Shown piece by piece: positions 32,601-46,300 of a stretch of DNA of 64,000 nucleotides (positions within the stretch are counted from its first letter, which is position 1; the number at the start of each line of letters is the position of its first letter). Under the pieces are notes generated by a model, which made no database searches, had not been told where the DNA came from, and worked only from the letters and a program-made list of their open reading frames with translations. A program made the position numbers and the translations under genes. The DNA is taken from positions 8,839,972 through 8,903,971 of the forward strand of contig NC_051433.1 in the NCBI RefSeq assembly GCF_001649575.2, in the 5' to 3' direction. The DNA comes from Kryptolebias marmoratus (taxonomy: Eukaryota > Chordata > Actinopteri > Cyprinodontiformes > Rivulidae).

Positions 32601-35600
32601 GCCCAGACAATCAAAATATAATACATAATACATACTGATACAAATGTGCATAAAAAGGAGACACTAAACAGATACTAAAATAAACACTAAGCCTGGTAAA
32701 TATACCAGAATTTACCTATAGAGCAACATCTGTATTTCTTCTTCCAAACTAGTTATAAATTCCCCTCGGCCTGTCTCAATGTTCATTTTAAAAACACAGT
32801 CAAATTTGCTTTTTTAACACTAGGGTTGCACAAAGCAATTCTAAAACTTTACGCAACTAACATCAACAAACTGTACAGAACCAATACCTAGAAATAATCC
32901 GATTTTCAACTTGAGTAATTTGTTTAAATGCAAACAGATTACACACAGCCAACAATTTGCATTTTTTTTGTGACACGTTTACTGATTAGGAAAAGAATAT
33001 CAAACTGCTGCAAGCACAGGAAATATTACCTGTGTTTGTTTTTTTTTCCTACTAAATGAGCTTCTATATTATCTGAATGGGTTTCAAAACTTAAGTCGGA
33101 GAATGTACAAAATGGATAAGAAGCCGACAAAAAATTGTAATGACTACAAGACAAATGTCAAAATAAGACTGGTGGCAAACATGTGACAACTACAAAAAGT
33201 TATTTATAGTATCTTCTGAAAGCAGTATTTTTCACATACATCATAGGGACCTTAATTAACAAATAAATGATGGCTGTATGTGTTTCATGCCACCAACAAA
33301 ACATATCTTGAGCAAAATTAAATATGAAGAAGTAATAAAAGTAAAGTGTGCGATCAGTTATAGTGAAATAGTTCTCTATATTGTCTGCTACTTATTTTTT
33401 TCTTTACAAAAAATTTAACTGATCTCTGTTAACGTGTTCTTCCGTGTGTCTCTACATACAAAAATAATCTTGGCCTGATGTAGCCTAGGTTGAATTCAAA
33501 TCTTTCTCCTGGTCAGGTCCTCTTTCTTCCTGCAAAAACTTTCTTTACTAGGATAAAACCCTGTAGTACATGTTCTTTCTGCATTAAAGGTGATGCTGCA
33601 CCCATGTATAATCCTGTAGTGGGGACACAAGCTAAAAGGGTTCCAGTCAAACTCTACAATGCACTGTCAGTACCTGAATATGGTGTTGCAGTGACAAAGG
33701 CATTGAAGTCAGTAATTTTGCCCAAAAGCTCTAAGCAGTAACAATGTATTAATGCAATCTTAATCCAAACTGGATAGTTAGTCAACAGCTGGTCACAACA
33801 TGAGGTTACAACATGGGGTTATCGACAGTGTTCCTGTAAATTACATAACTTTATAAAATACAGACTTGTTTTTTCTTAACGCTCCCCTCCTGTGGCCTTT
33901 GGGTCAATTGACCCAAAGTTACAAAGGCCTTCTCTATCTCTCTCTCTTTTGAGAGCTTCAGGAGGGTTAATATATCAAAATGATAGATAGCGTTCAGATT
34001 TTCAGTTGATAAAAAAAATGAAAACAATGTTCTACTATTAAGACTGCTGGTCTATATCATGAGCCAAAGCAGTGTAATCATTACTTGACAGTGTAAAAAA
34101 AAACTTTAAATTTTTAAATAACTACGATTAAAATCTTAATACAGATCAAATACAGGACAGATCAAAATAATTGTGATAGTCATTTTGTCACCAATAGTGT
34201 AGCCTTACTTAAAACTGATTTTTCTTTATATTTTCACATTTCTCACATGATACAAAGCTCCTCTTACAGTCTCAACTTCCTTCCTTTGGCTGTTGCTTAG
34301 CAACAAGTGTACTTTCCCCCCTCTTCATTTAGTTGCTTTTCTATTACATTTTCCAATTAAATAAAAATTTCCCCTGATTGTTTTTGTTCTTTTAATTATT
34401 ATCTTTTGTTTTTCTTACAAGCAAAAAAACACATACAAGCATCAGTTTTAGCTAAACACCACAGTAAAAATCAAATTATGCAAGAATTACATTTCATTTA
34501 TCCCACTTTTATTTTAAATAAATAACACTGTAGACCAAAAAGACCTGACCTAATGCAAGGCATTTTACAACATTTTTATTTGTATGTTTATAATAAATTG
34601 TACTCTTCAAAATTTACCAGATTAAAGGACTAAAGAACGAATGCTCAGAACACATGACTTTATTAACATGAGATTAAAACCATTATCCTCATGGGGGGTT
34701 TGTTTGTTTGTGGAAATGCACTTTTTAGCCAGCCCCTACACCAATGACATTTGGATTACAGTTGTCCTTGCAATGAGAAGGTTTTAAAAAAAATTATCAA
34801 TTCTTGATCTATGTGCTTTAATATCTTCAGGCAAATGTGATGTCACTCAAGTTTCAGGAGAAAATGATGGTTTAACAAAACCAGTCACTGACTAATTAAT
34901 TCATTTCTAGTCAAAACTACATTAAGACTATGTACAAATAAGTGTAGGGGAAACAAATCTAATTGTGAGACCAAGCAACGCAACAGAAAGTACTTCTATG
35001 GAACAACTGATTGTTGCAAACAAACTTTACTGGTTCTTTCAAAATCTTTAAACCTTCCAGATCACGAGCATGATGCAAAATATTGACTTTTTAAATATAC
35101 AATAAATACATGTTGTATACCAGAGTGTAAGGTTAGCTTATCTTGTTTAAAACTGAAGAGATTTGTGGATAATTCTTGTTTTTCTTAAGCTGCTGATTTA
35201 ACTGTGTCAGAATAAAACTGGGTGGCAGCTACTGCACTTATCTTAACCCTTATGTAATTTATCAGCCTCTTTGAGTGTGAAAACAGGGAGCAGTGCAAAA
35301 GAGTGAGAGATAGGGAAGAGAGGACAGAAGAGAAAGATGGAGCAAGGGGTGGATAGTGAGACAGGAAGAGAGGAAAAACTTCTCAATGATGAAACAACCT
35401 GCACTGTTATGTGATTGGCCCAGACTTCCACCAATGGGAGGGCCAGCTCCATGGCAACTGGCTCTGTCACCAAGAGAAAAGCTGCCATATCCCTCAACAC
35501 CCCCATATTTTTCCTTCATTTTCACTCTCTCAACCCCCCTGCTTTATCCAATTACAAGGCCTTGTGTATTTTTTTTATTTAACACTTGCTTACAGAAAAT

Positions 35601-36529
35601 CAAGCAGCAAACAGAAACACACAAAAGCTAAAACTGGGGTTACTTAGAGCCTGGACTGCCCAGCTCAACTGCACAGACACAACAAACGCACATTTGAGCA
35701 AACATGGCTTGCAGATGTCCACACTGGCATACTGTGGAGTTCTCAAAGTGATCAGAAGGTGAGTCATTCACGCAGTTATTGAAACGAATGAATACCTTCC
35801 CTAACATGCTGCCTAACCACATGAGGGCAGAGATTATCTGGTCTGGTGCAGCTGAAACTTAAAATGAATGAATTGACCTCACACCAAAGGAGACAGGTAA
35901 ATCTGGCCAATACAGAAAAAATACATATATATTTTATATATTGATCAATCTGTCAGCCTGGACTGTGTGTAGTGGGGCATTAGCTCCATTACAGAGATGT
36001 ACTTTCAGTGATAAGCTTTATGGTTATATTTATATTCATGGACAGCCTTACATAAGCAACAGAATGCAATCATATTTCCTGTCTAACTCACATTGGCATC
36101 CACTTCAACGTTTACCTGCAGCATCAATGATCAAACTGTTGCCAACCATGTAGCAACTTCTACTTTGTAAAAAATTAAGAATGGTCACTGTTGCATAAGA
36201 GTAGATGCCACTCAGCATCTAACTTGTGTTTCCGCCAAACACTGTTTGTAGTTCATAGTAAAACAAAACAGCACTGTTTTTAAATGGTAAAAGAAACATG
36301 TCTGAAGCACAAATCAGAAATGCTTTCCAGTAATAAATGGGTCTCTATGTTGATATAACAGTCAAAACTGTAGACATATTGGGTTTTGTCACATTTGTGC
36401 CAAGGAACAGGATGTTGGCTCTATTGATGGATCAACTGTCTAGTGATTATTACAGTGATAGAAATAAACTTGATTGTGATCTAATTTTGTTTTATTGCAC
36501 CAACTTTTGCATTTTGATTATTCAATTGC

Positions 36530-37343
36530 TTATTGTTTGTAAAAGCCATCAGAGAGGCAGGCTTTTGAACTGATAACAGGCCTGATGGTCCCCGTCCTTT
36601 TTAGTACAAAGGATGTGGCACCCGTGGTTTCCAAAAACGGTTTCAATTTTTGATTTGTCTGGCACAGACTATCCACTATTTTTGAACAGTTTTTGCAGAC
36701 TGGTGAACCTCTGCCCATCTTTACTTCTGAGAGAATCAGCCTTTCTAGAATGCTCTTTTTATACCCAGAGCTCAGGGATGATTTAGAGAGAAATTTAGAG
36801 AGGAATAAAGAAACCTGTTGACTTGGTTGTGAGATGTTCTTTTTTTGTGTGGACATTTTATACTCTACAAGAACTGCAGCAGAACTCCTGGGAAGCCCCT
36901 ACCTCCTCCCACAGCACCAGAATGGGTTGCTTCCTGCTGATTTATCTATTCTTCTGTCCCTGTACAGATTTTTGCTTCCTTTACCACGATCAGTCATCTT
37001 TATTATACAGACTGAGACAGTTAACGTCATTTGGCATTTGCAAATTTGCCACGAAGGGCCCAGTACCGTTTCTGACAGACAGTGCACAATAACGAGCAAA
37101 TGAAGGGAACATGTCCCTCTGCTGCCTGACCAAGGCAAACTCCCTCATAGCCAGTGTAGCTACCAAGAGCCGCTTGTGTCTCTGCACAGTCTCCTTTATG
37201 CACAATATTTGTGATATCTCCTTCCACAAGTTATTTGCCATCTGACTATGTTTATAAGATTTGCTGGAACAGTTGTACAGCTGGTTGTATTTTCTAACAG
37301 CCTTGGCCAGCTGCTTCTCAGTGGAACAGTTTAAGAACTCCAT
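36530..37343 (-). pseudogene. decayed MADF-domain ORF, probable PIF/Harbinger transposon relic
   Basis: On the minus strand an ATG-started frame (37343 to 36990) begins EKQLAKAVRKYNQLYN, SSKSYK and LWKEISQIL. This fits the first half of a MADF (Myb/SANT-like) DNA-binding domain: the L-xx-AV, LY, YK and W-x-E-I positions are all present. The second half, CQKRYWALRGKFANAK, follows in a different frame at about 37027-37080, after roughly 110 bases of unrelated sequence. The domain is therefore broken by an insertion plus frameshift. A further open stretch (36856-36530) contains CKNC-SKIVDSLCQ but no domain I know. MADF proteins are the accessory ORF of PIF/Harbinger elements as well as host factors. 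No transposase ORF is visible here. Confidence 0.5.
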
Positions 37344-40300
37344 TGGAGTTCAACCACTGTTCTACATAAACACGTCCACAACAAAGTTCTGACTAATCAC
37401 ACAAAAGTTGATGCATACCCTTGTGATGAAAAAATTCTGCCTAGACCTTGTGTCAAGAAAGGGCTGTCTCAGCAGCTAGGAGAACAAAATGATGTGATTT
37501 TTCGTCAGGTAGACCATGTGAGCGAGAGCCAATTTCTCTAAATCCACCTTAACTGATCTATTGCCATAAACTTAAACTGTTGTTAAATCCCTTTCCTTTT
37601 CTTTTTGTACCACTTACTTTGGAAGGCTTTTGTTGCCCCTGTCCCCACCATTTTGCCGTCGCTAGTGCTCAAATGGAGACAAAAAAGAAAGACAATTTTT
37701 TTTTGCTGATCATTTTGTACATTCCAGTGAAATTACAGCTCAGCTTTTGTCTGAAGGTAAACATCCTGAGCCCAAAACAGAAGTTCTACAAATTTTAGTA
37801 GTATTAAACCAAGTTTCGTCTCTATATGTTAATTCATGCTGTGGCCAAAATATGAACATATCCATAAGGTGACCACTTTTCTTTGTAATTCACAAAACAC
37901 ACTGATGAGCCAGAAACACAGACAATCTGGATTTCTAGGCAGCCATGCCACAACAGCAATTAAGGCTTGAGTGGTGCATGCCAGCCAACCTCAGGCAGAA
38001 GTGAGGGATTCAGCCAATAAACCTGCCAGGCTGTCAATGTTAAACCTACACAAAGTTCAGTCTATTTGACTGTGGCTCGTGCACTTTAAAACAGCCGTCA
38101 GAAAAGCAATATTAGCAGTCAGTGAAACAGTTGTCCAGCTAAATATATGTCAGCTATGTGTAGGACAAAGATTCCCACTTTACAACCCATCGCAGGAACC
38201 TGGCTAAAATTATACTTAAAACACAACCAAGTTATTTGTACTGTTAACACAAGATTAATGAAATGCATCACACAAATGTATTGCTCCAGGAAACACAGAT
38301 CAAAGGAGGGATGATAATGAGCGTACCAGGCCTGTACAAAGTGCAAATACAAAATGATATGAAAACTGTTGCAAAATTTTATCCATTTTCAGGAAAAATG
38401 CTAACATTTTTAGTGTTACTTTGAGGAGATTCTTCTATTTGAAGAGTTGTCTATTACATTCATGCAAGCTTTGCTCCTTACTTGTACTTTTCATGTATCA
38501 GAGCCAGTGTCTACAGCTCTGGCAACACCGCAGCCCTCGCTAGGATTAGAAGCTAGTCTCTAGATCAAGTAGCTGACCTGACAGCAGTGACACAACAACA
38601 CTGTACTATGCCATCTGTTTATAAACAAGGCCAAACACTCCCTATACCACTGTAGTTCATTTTTTTACAGTTTTAGCTTGATTTCTAAAACTCATTCTCC
38701 ATCTATGTCACCTTCTCATGTCATAACAACTACACTCCTTAATAATTAGTTAGCTTTAGGCATTTTCAAAGACATTAGCGGGTTTTTTAAGGACAACCTT
38801 TGTTTTCTATCCCTCTAAACGTGTATCTCAAACTTCTTTAATAACTTCTTTGGTCTACTCTGAAGAGAAGCAAATGATTGAGCCGTTTTAATTGTAACTG
38901 ACAAAATTACAGGTGGTATTTGTCAATTACAATGCAATTTTTAGCATTTGTCCTTTATATTTACAATAAGCTTCATTACACTGATCATACATGCAATTAA
39001 GTTTGCTTTTCTAATTTTAATGAAAGAAAAATACAATCCCATTTAACTACATTTTAATAAACACTAAAACGTTGTGATGGTGAAAACAAGGCAGCAAAAA
39101 GTCTAAATGTTGTGAGATATGTTGAAATGTGATCACACTTTAAAAAAAAAACTAAGAAAAGGATGCAATTTGCGTCTGTCTTGAGGATCTTTGACTTTTA
39201 CCAATTTCTGCCATCTTTTACAGTGCATCTATAAATATCAAATTTTAAAGCCCCTCTTGATAGGAAAGTAGGAACCTTGTGGCTTTAGGTAATTTAAGCA
39301 GTAACTACCTTGGGGTTTGCCATAATTTTTTCTTCTTTTTCATTCTCATTTCTTTTGTGCTTATTTTTCTTTAAATCATTTTTCCCCACACACTGGTAAT
39401 TACTATGTAGGTGAACCAGATTCCTGATTATACCCACACACAATTTTAAAACGAGTAGAAAAAAGAAAGAAAAAAAAAATCACAATCTCATTCAAAGCTA
39501 AACACCTAACTTCAAATACTTCAGTTATCCCTGTACAGTCACAGCTCCCTCCTTCCTTCCCTTCTCAGCATGTGAACTGACAGACACCAGAAAGGAAACG
39601 GTATTCGCTCTCGCAACCTGACACCAAATGGGTTGCTTTTATCTAATTTAGGGTTGCTGTGGTGGTCATTTGCATTTTTTCCCTCCCCATTTCTGCCTGA
39701 CAATTGAACAGAATCATAGGTCTTTTTCATCATTTTAAAAACATGAAGCAAACCTAATAGAAGACACTACTCAGGACACAAATGCAAGTTGATTTATTGT
39801 TACGCTAGAAGAGATGCACACATGCTAATAAAGGTAGTCATTACATAAATAGGCCAGATCCAGCATTAGACAGATTTGGGCCAAGTGAACAACAACAACA
39901 AAAAAAAAGAATAAAGGGAGAAAATGCTGAAAAGGATTGTGGTCCTGATTTTGCTAAACTAGGGACATTAGAACAGTGAAGAAGAGGGAAAAGCCAGCTC
40001 CTCTAAACCTGAAACCGTGCTTATTCCATGAAGATGGGCTGCTATTTATAGCGACAGATTTTTTTATTCAAGAAGCCGGTGTTGTTGTGCTTTTTCGCAC
40101 GCTTGTGTTGCCTCTCTCACCTTCTCTCTATTCTCTGCTCCTGCACACTGTGTTCCTCTAATAAAGGGCAAACACACTGGCATATGCAGGTACAAATCTG
40201 AACTGCCTTCACTGATCAAGAGTTTCTAATTTATAAAAAGAAAAAACATCTCAACTTGTGATTGCACCATAATGCTAAGCAGATAAATAAAAATAAATAT

Positions 40301-43300
40301 AAAGGCCATCAACAGAGAACTTTCCACATGACTTATGTAATCCTCTTTCATCTAATACGCCTCCCTTCTTTTCCCCCTCCTCAGACTGACAGCGTTGCAA
40401 AGTAACGCCTACTTCTTGGTGACTCTCCACCCCACTAGGCCACCTCCACACTCCCACTTAGGGACAGAGGAAGGGAATTCCTCATTACCTCATCATTTGT
40501 CTCACTAAAGGTGGTAGGTGTGCCTGTACATACAAACGGTTTGTGAACACAACCCAATTAGTAAGTAAAAATATAAAATCCCCAAATGAAGTAATACAGT
40601 CTGTCTACATACATTCCAAGTAGTACTACCTTTCTGGCTTTGGTACAGTGGTAAAATGAGTTTTACTTATAATAAATTAAAAAAAAATGAAGTATACAAA
40701 ACTATTGTCAAGCCATCTATTATCTATTATGATCTTTGCTATGTTACAGAGACAATTCAATTATTAAGAACTTTTTTATAAAGAGTTGACAAGTAATGAC
40801 AACAGTGGTACAGAAGCACGCTAAACCAATGTAGAAGAAGCTACATCACATCATCAAATTATTAAACTAAATGACAGTCAAAGCACATCCTCATAGTACG
40901 CCGAGTACAGCTTTGTGGATATCCAGTCTTACGACGAAAAACACATTGGCATAGCAGAAACGACAGCAAAAGCAGCTTTGGATCAAGAGCATACTTTCAG
41001 AAGCATTACCTGTTCATGTAGCACAAATGCAGAAACTCCATTTGCTGCAGCAGGTAAAAATAAATTCACGAGAGTTCATGTCTGCTACTCTCTTCAGCTC
41101 ATTGTACTTTTCTTCGTCTTCACGTTTTGCGTTGCCTTCCACTTGTAGGTCCTGTCAGCTCTTTTTTCTTAATAGGAGTCATGAAAATAGTCAGAAAAGT
41201 CTATTTTGACTGCCCCCTTTCTTTTTCTGAATGAAGCACAAGCACAACAGTGAAAACAGAAAATGTTGCTTGCAAGCTGGCTCCCTCTTCTCCTACCACT
41301 CATGCTATCACAGTTTGCAGTGCTCCCTTCTCTTCAAACCCTCCCTTCCGTGTGGATTCTGACTCTCTCTCCTACACATCTTGTTTGCTCTCTGCCTCTG
41401 TGTAACAATATAATTGCAATGACAGCCAAACCAGGGCATGCAAGAAGCCCAGCTGTTTAAAGGGCTGCTTGGATCAGCTAATATGTCGCTTGATACATGG
41501 TTAACCATAAATATATTTATTTTGGTATAGCTACAGATCATTTGGGATTTCTTGTCCAATAGCATGTTACACGATTTGATGACACACACTTGACACCATT
41601 CTCTGTAGACTCTGTTGGCACAAACTTATTAAGCCTAAAGCACTGAGAGCTGATAGTGAAAAAGAAGCGTCTTGAAATTATCAAAATGCAGTAATACTGA
41701 AGGATGGGTATTGGAAGGAAAGATAGCAGAGAGAAATATTGAAGCCACCTCATTAACTAGAAGAAATTTTAATCCCACAAGACAACAGATTTGCATGCTT
41801 TCCCTCCAACCACTTAACTGCAAATGTCAGCTGAAAAAAGTTGTGAAAAAGCAGCAGGCAAAAGTTCAGTAACAAAAGAAATGTAAGCATGAAGCCTTAC
41901 GTAAGGTACCCAGGATGTCAGTCTCATGAATGGTTAAGGTCTATAGTTGACACAATGTAACCAAGTTTTAATGGATGAAATTTCAACTGAAAAATAATTG
42001 GCAAAGTTTAGCTTCGTTCAAGCTTTCAGTTATTCTAAAGTAGTTGTGCCCAAGATGGTTTCTCACAATTAAGTATAGTAAATGCATTGCCACAACTGCA
42101 ATCAAGATAAAAATCAATGAATTTATGGTGAGTAGCTCTTACTTTGTGTTAAATTGCACAGTATTTTTTATGCTTTTTTAATCTATGCCGTCTCACATTT
42201 TCATAGTTTAACAAATCTTTCAAGTTTTTTTTTTCTTATATCCAGTCTGTCAAAATGTTTTGTTAGTAGGGATGTCCAGATCTGATTCCAAATGTCAGAT
42301 CAAAGTAACAATCAAGGCATTTTTCATTGATTGGTATTGGAGTAGCTGCCACACTCCACATCTGATCTTTGTTGTTGACCTAATGTTTTACAGCAGCTGT
42401 AGTATGGCTGCCATACAACCGTTGTGATGTAACGTGACAACATGTCCATGGTACTGAAGTACTTTAAAACAAAAGGAGAGCAGTTCAGTAACGGGTCGTC
42501 AAACAGCGGCAATCAGCGGGCCGTCGGACAGCAGTTGGCCATCAAATAGCAGTGGGCTCCTGAAAGACCAGCGAACAGCTGATCACCAGACAGACCACTG
42601 GACCCTAAGCTAATGCTAAGCTTCAAAACAATGACGGTTTTTGCCATCTCTCCACCTGTGCATGGCATCAGCTGAAGGTCTTTCAAAACACTGGGTGACA
42701 GAAAGTCTGTTCATTGCCTCATCATTTCATTAAAATTGTTTATAATTTAAAAGGCAAAACATTTTTGGAGCAGTTGACAGAATTTATTGCTTTTGATGTT
42801 GAACTCATTGCTGTGGTTAAGAAAACAAAGTTTTGTTGTCTTTTGGTGCCACATTACGTCCTGTGCTACCAGAACAACATAACTCATGCAGGTATGAAGT
42901 TTACCTTCAACTGGCATTTTTTCCCCCTTCTTGATTAAAAATAAATAAATAAAAAACTTGAGGAACACAAAATTTCTTAACTGCAGTATAGAACTATCTA
43001 GGTATCAAGCACCGATTTTAATAACACTAACGCAACTTGAGGTATGTAATCTGTAAACCCAACCTGTACAGAGTACGAAATAACGCAGGTATCTGATTAA
43101 AACGTGGTATTTACCACATCCTTATTTTTAAAATGGAATAACTATTTTTAACTTAAACAGACTTTCGTTAAATCAAAGGAGACAATCGTCAGTCACATTT
43201 TGAATAATAATTTTACCATTGTCCCTAAAAAATCTACCAATAACGCCAATCATGGGCATTTTTAGTAATGCTCATGGTTGGTTTCATAAGAAAATTTAAA

Positions 43301-46300
43301 GAGGTTTATTTATATGCTGAACTGTACGTTTCAGCATTTTACTTGGATCCAGCACAGGAGCTGAACTAGCAGTTTTAAAACCTGCAGCACATTAGCAAGC
43401 AGGAAAAAAAGATTGATGCTTAGTGTAGAACTTGCAAACCTTCACCAAGCAGAGACATCAAACCAATGAACGACTTTACAATCCTAGCATGGCACTTAAA
43501 AAAGATTGTCTTAGATTGACCACATGACACGGATAAAAAAAGGGATGGCAATGAACTAATGCCATTTAATGCCTCAAAATAAGTCCAGCAGCTTCTGAAC
43601 AGCTAGGTTGCTTTTTTTTACAACATGGTGTAATAGTGAAGCTTGGAAAGTATGAAGGAGAAAGGGGAGAAGACTCACACTGCTCAGTAGCAACAGACAC
43701 CAGAGATAGCCTGCAGCATCACAGAATATTGCATCTTTCACTACATTTTCTACATGCAGCATAGAGCTGAGAAAGAGTTCATAGGAAGCACTAAATAGCT
43801 GAATACCACACACACACACAAAATTAGTCTTTACTTAAAAGAACTTATCCTAAACTAAATCAGCTTCTTGCAAACTTATTTTCCAGTACCTGAATAAAAC
43901 CTGCTGCAAAGCAAATCCTTTAACAAATAAAAGGTATCCACTTTAAAAAAAATGTTGGTACACATTACATAAATTACACACCGACTTTCAACAAATGATA
44001 GTTGTGTCCCATTTCCCTTTAAAGTATGCGACAATCCTCCAATCATATCACTGACACTCAAGTGAGATACCAAATCTAGGGCCAAACTTAAGGCAGTCAT
44101 TCAGCTTTGATCAATAATTCATATAAAAAGAAAGAAATGAAGTACAGATATGGGAAACGTGAAGTGGAAAGAAATAGAACTAAAACGTAAATATATTAGG
44201 AGTAAATGAGTTCAGGAAACAGAACATGAAAGAAGGTGGAACAACTAAAGATGGAGAGGGAGATGAACAGAATCAGGAGCAGTAAAGAGAAGAGAAAAGC
44301 AGCAGCAACAGCACCACGCTTGGTGCTTTGGCAGGGATCTATAAATAGCTCTTCAAATCTCTCTAGAAAAAGCCACTCTTCTTCTTATGCTGCTGCAAAC
44401 ACAGATTCAGAGACAGAGGCAGAAATGGATACCTGGTTGACAAAGACTGATTACATCTTACTAAATAATGGCTACATATTGTTTAAGTGTTAGTCTATGA
44501 AATGAAGCGTAAAATACTCTTACAGCTACACTCCTGCCATAGAGATTACTGATAAGGAGTGAATACTGTACAACTGAGATTAAAAATATATGGATGCATC
44601 CTGCAAAGTAAAGGAAGAGAAGTTTTTGATTTCTTTGTTCATCTCTAAAACAGGTGTCCACTGTCTTTGTGATAAAAGCTCATATTCCTATAATGTTTTA
44701 CATTTTTACACATTATGAAAAATGGGTGAAATGCTTTGAACTTCATCCACAATCAGGAGGGTAAAGAGAGGAAATGTGCTGAAAGAGAAGCAGGATATTC
44801 CATCTCTCACTGGTGGCCTTAGCAACAGCAGACTGTAGATTCAGTGACTCACCTATACCAGATCTTACTATAGATTGTCCTTTTCTCAATGATCTTGCCT
44901 TAACAGCAGCAACTTATAAAAAAATGTGTTGTTGCACAATGCACAAATTTGGAGGAAACGTTGTAACAGAGACACATTTTCTACGACAAGAACAAGAAAC
45001 AGGTTCCGGTTCTGGGCTTGTGAAGGACTAACCTCAGAACCTGCTTTTACCAGATTTTTTTGTTTTGTTTTGGTGGGGGGGGGGGTCCTCACAACCAAAG
45101 GGACATCACTGAGCAAAGTTATTACATCACCTTCAATGTTTCTAGAATAAGGTTTTGATTTTGTTCTGATTTTTCTTTTTATTATTATTTATTTCTTTAG
45201 AGGACTACAATCCAGAATGAAAATCTCCACAGATTACGCCATCTTATTTATTTTTATACCAACCACATGCCTTGACATCACCAGTATAGTTGCTAAAAGC
45301 TGTTTTAAACAACAGTGTTCTTTGTGCTCTCTTTGCAATGCCAACACAGTCGGACACCAAATTTGCATTCACCATTTTGAGCAATATTGATCAATTTCCA
45401 TTAATAATGAGACAAAAATATAAAAAGTCCCAAATGCTGTTTCAACATCATTCTGAAAATGTTGATATGGACAGATGCAGTAAACCGATGGAGCAGATGG
45501 GGCAGCCTTCTGAAACTATTCTGAATTAAAACAAAGCAGGTAAATTAAATGAACTGAGTTCATGTGTTCACACTAATGGCTCAACTTCACACTCACACCA
45601 TGCACATTTTTTATTATTATACAGTGTTCCCTCTTTATTAAGATGGCTAGATGCTACACTGGTTCACATAGCAGCACAAAGTTGTTATCGTTGATATTGT
45701 TATACTCTAAAACCCTTTTCCAGGCTCCTGAAGCAAACAGTTTTTACTTTGAATGAACCAAATTTTGGTATTCTTGTATTCCCAGTTTTCAGGGGGATTG
45801 AAAATGACAATTTCAAATGTGCCTCTGCTTGCAGTCTCTGTCTGCCGCTTGTCAGTTTTTAACATCACAAGACTTCATATTGGCAAATGCCAAAATGATT
45901 CTCTTTTTTTTGACACGCATGCTGTTTTTCCAGATGAGATGTTTGATTCACAGCTCTGATAGTCTGTGCTGTGATCTCAGCTAATTCTCAGGCAATCTTG
46001 CTGTCTATTTTTGATTTAAATGTCAAAACGTAGAGCTAGATCGTAACAAATCTGTGAATCTTATATACTTCATCCGTTTTATTAACAGAACAATGCAGAA
46101 GTATGCTTAAATTGGATAAGGTCTCATGATCACTGATAACAACTTAGTCTGACCTGCAAGAAAGCAAATTCAGAATGACATTAGCACTGTGGTTGAGGTA
46201 CAAGATGCATTATTTCACCATCAACACTGTGAGAAGGGTTAACAAAATGATCACATCTCGAAATGTGTGATGTCCAGCAAGGTGAATAATGTCAAACAAG

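Noticed and set aside
42268..42362. Possible hAT-like fragment beginning tagggatgtccagatctgat
   Set aside because: Wording recalls a fish repeat end, but only one degenerate end is visible.
44236..44493. Plus-strand charged ORF (MEQLKMEREM)
   Set aside because: Low-complexity Glu/Arg/Ser composition from a purine-rich stretch; no recognisable family.
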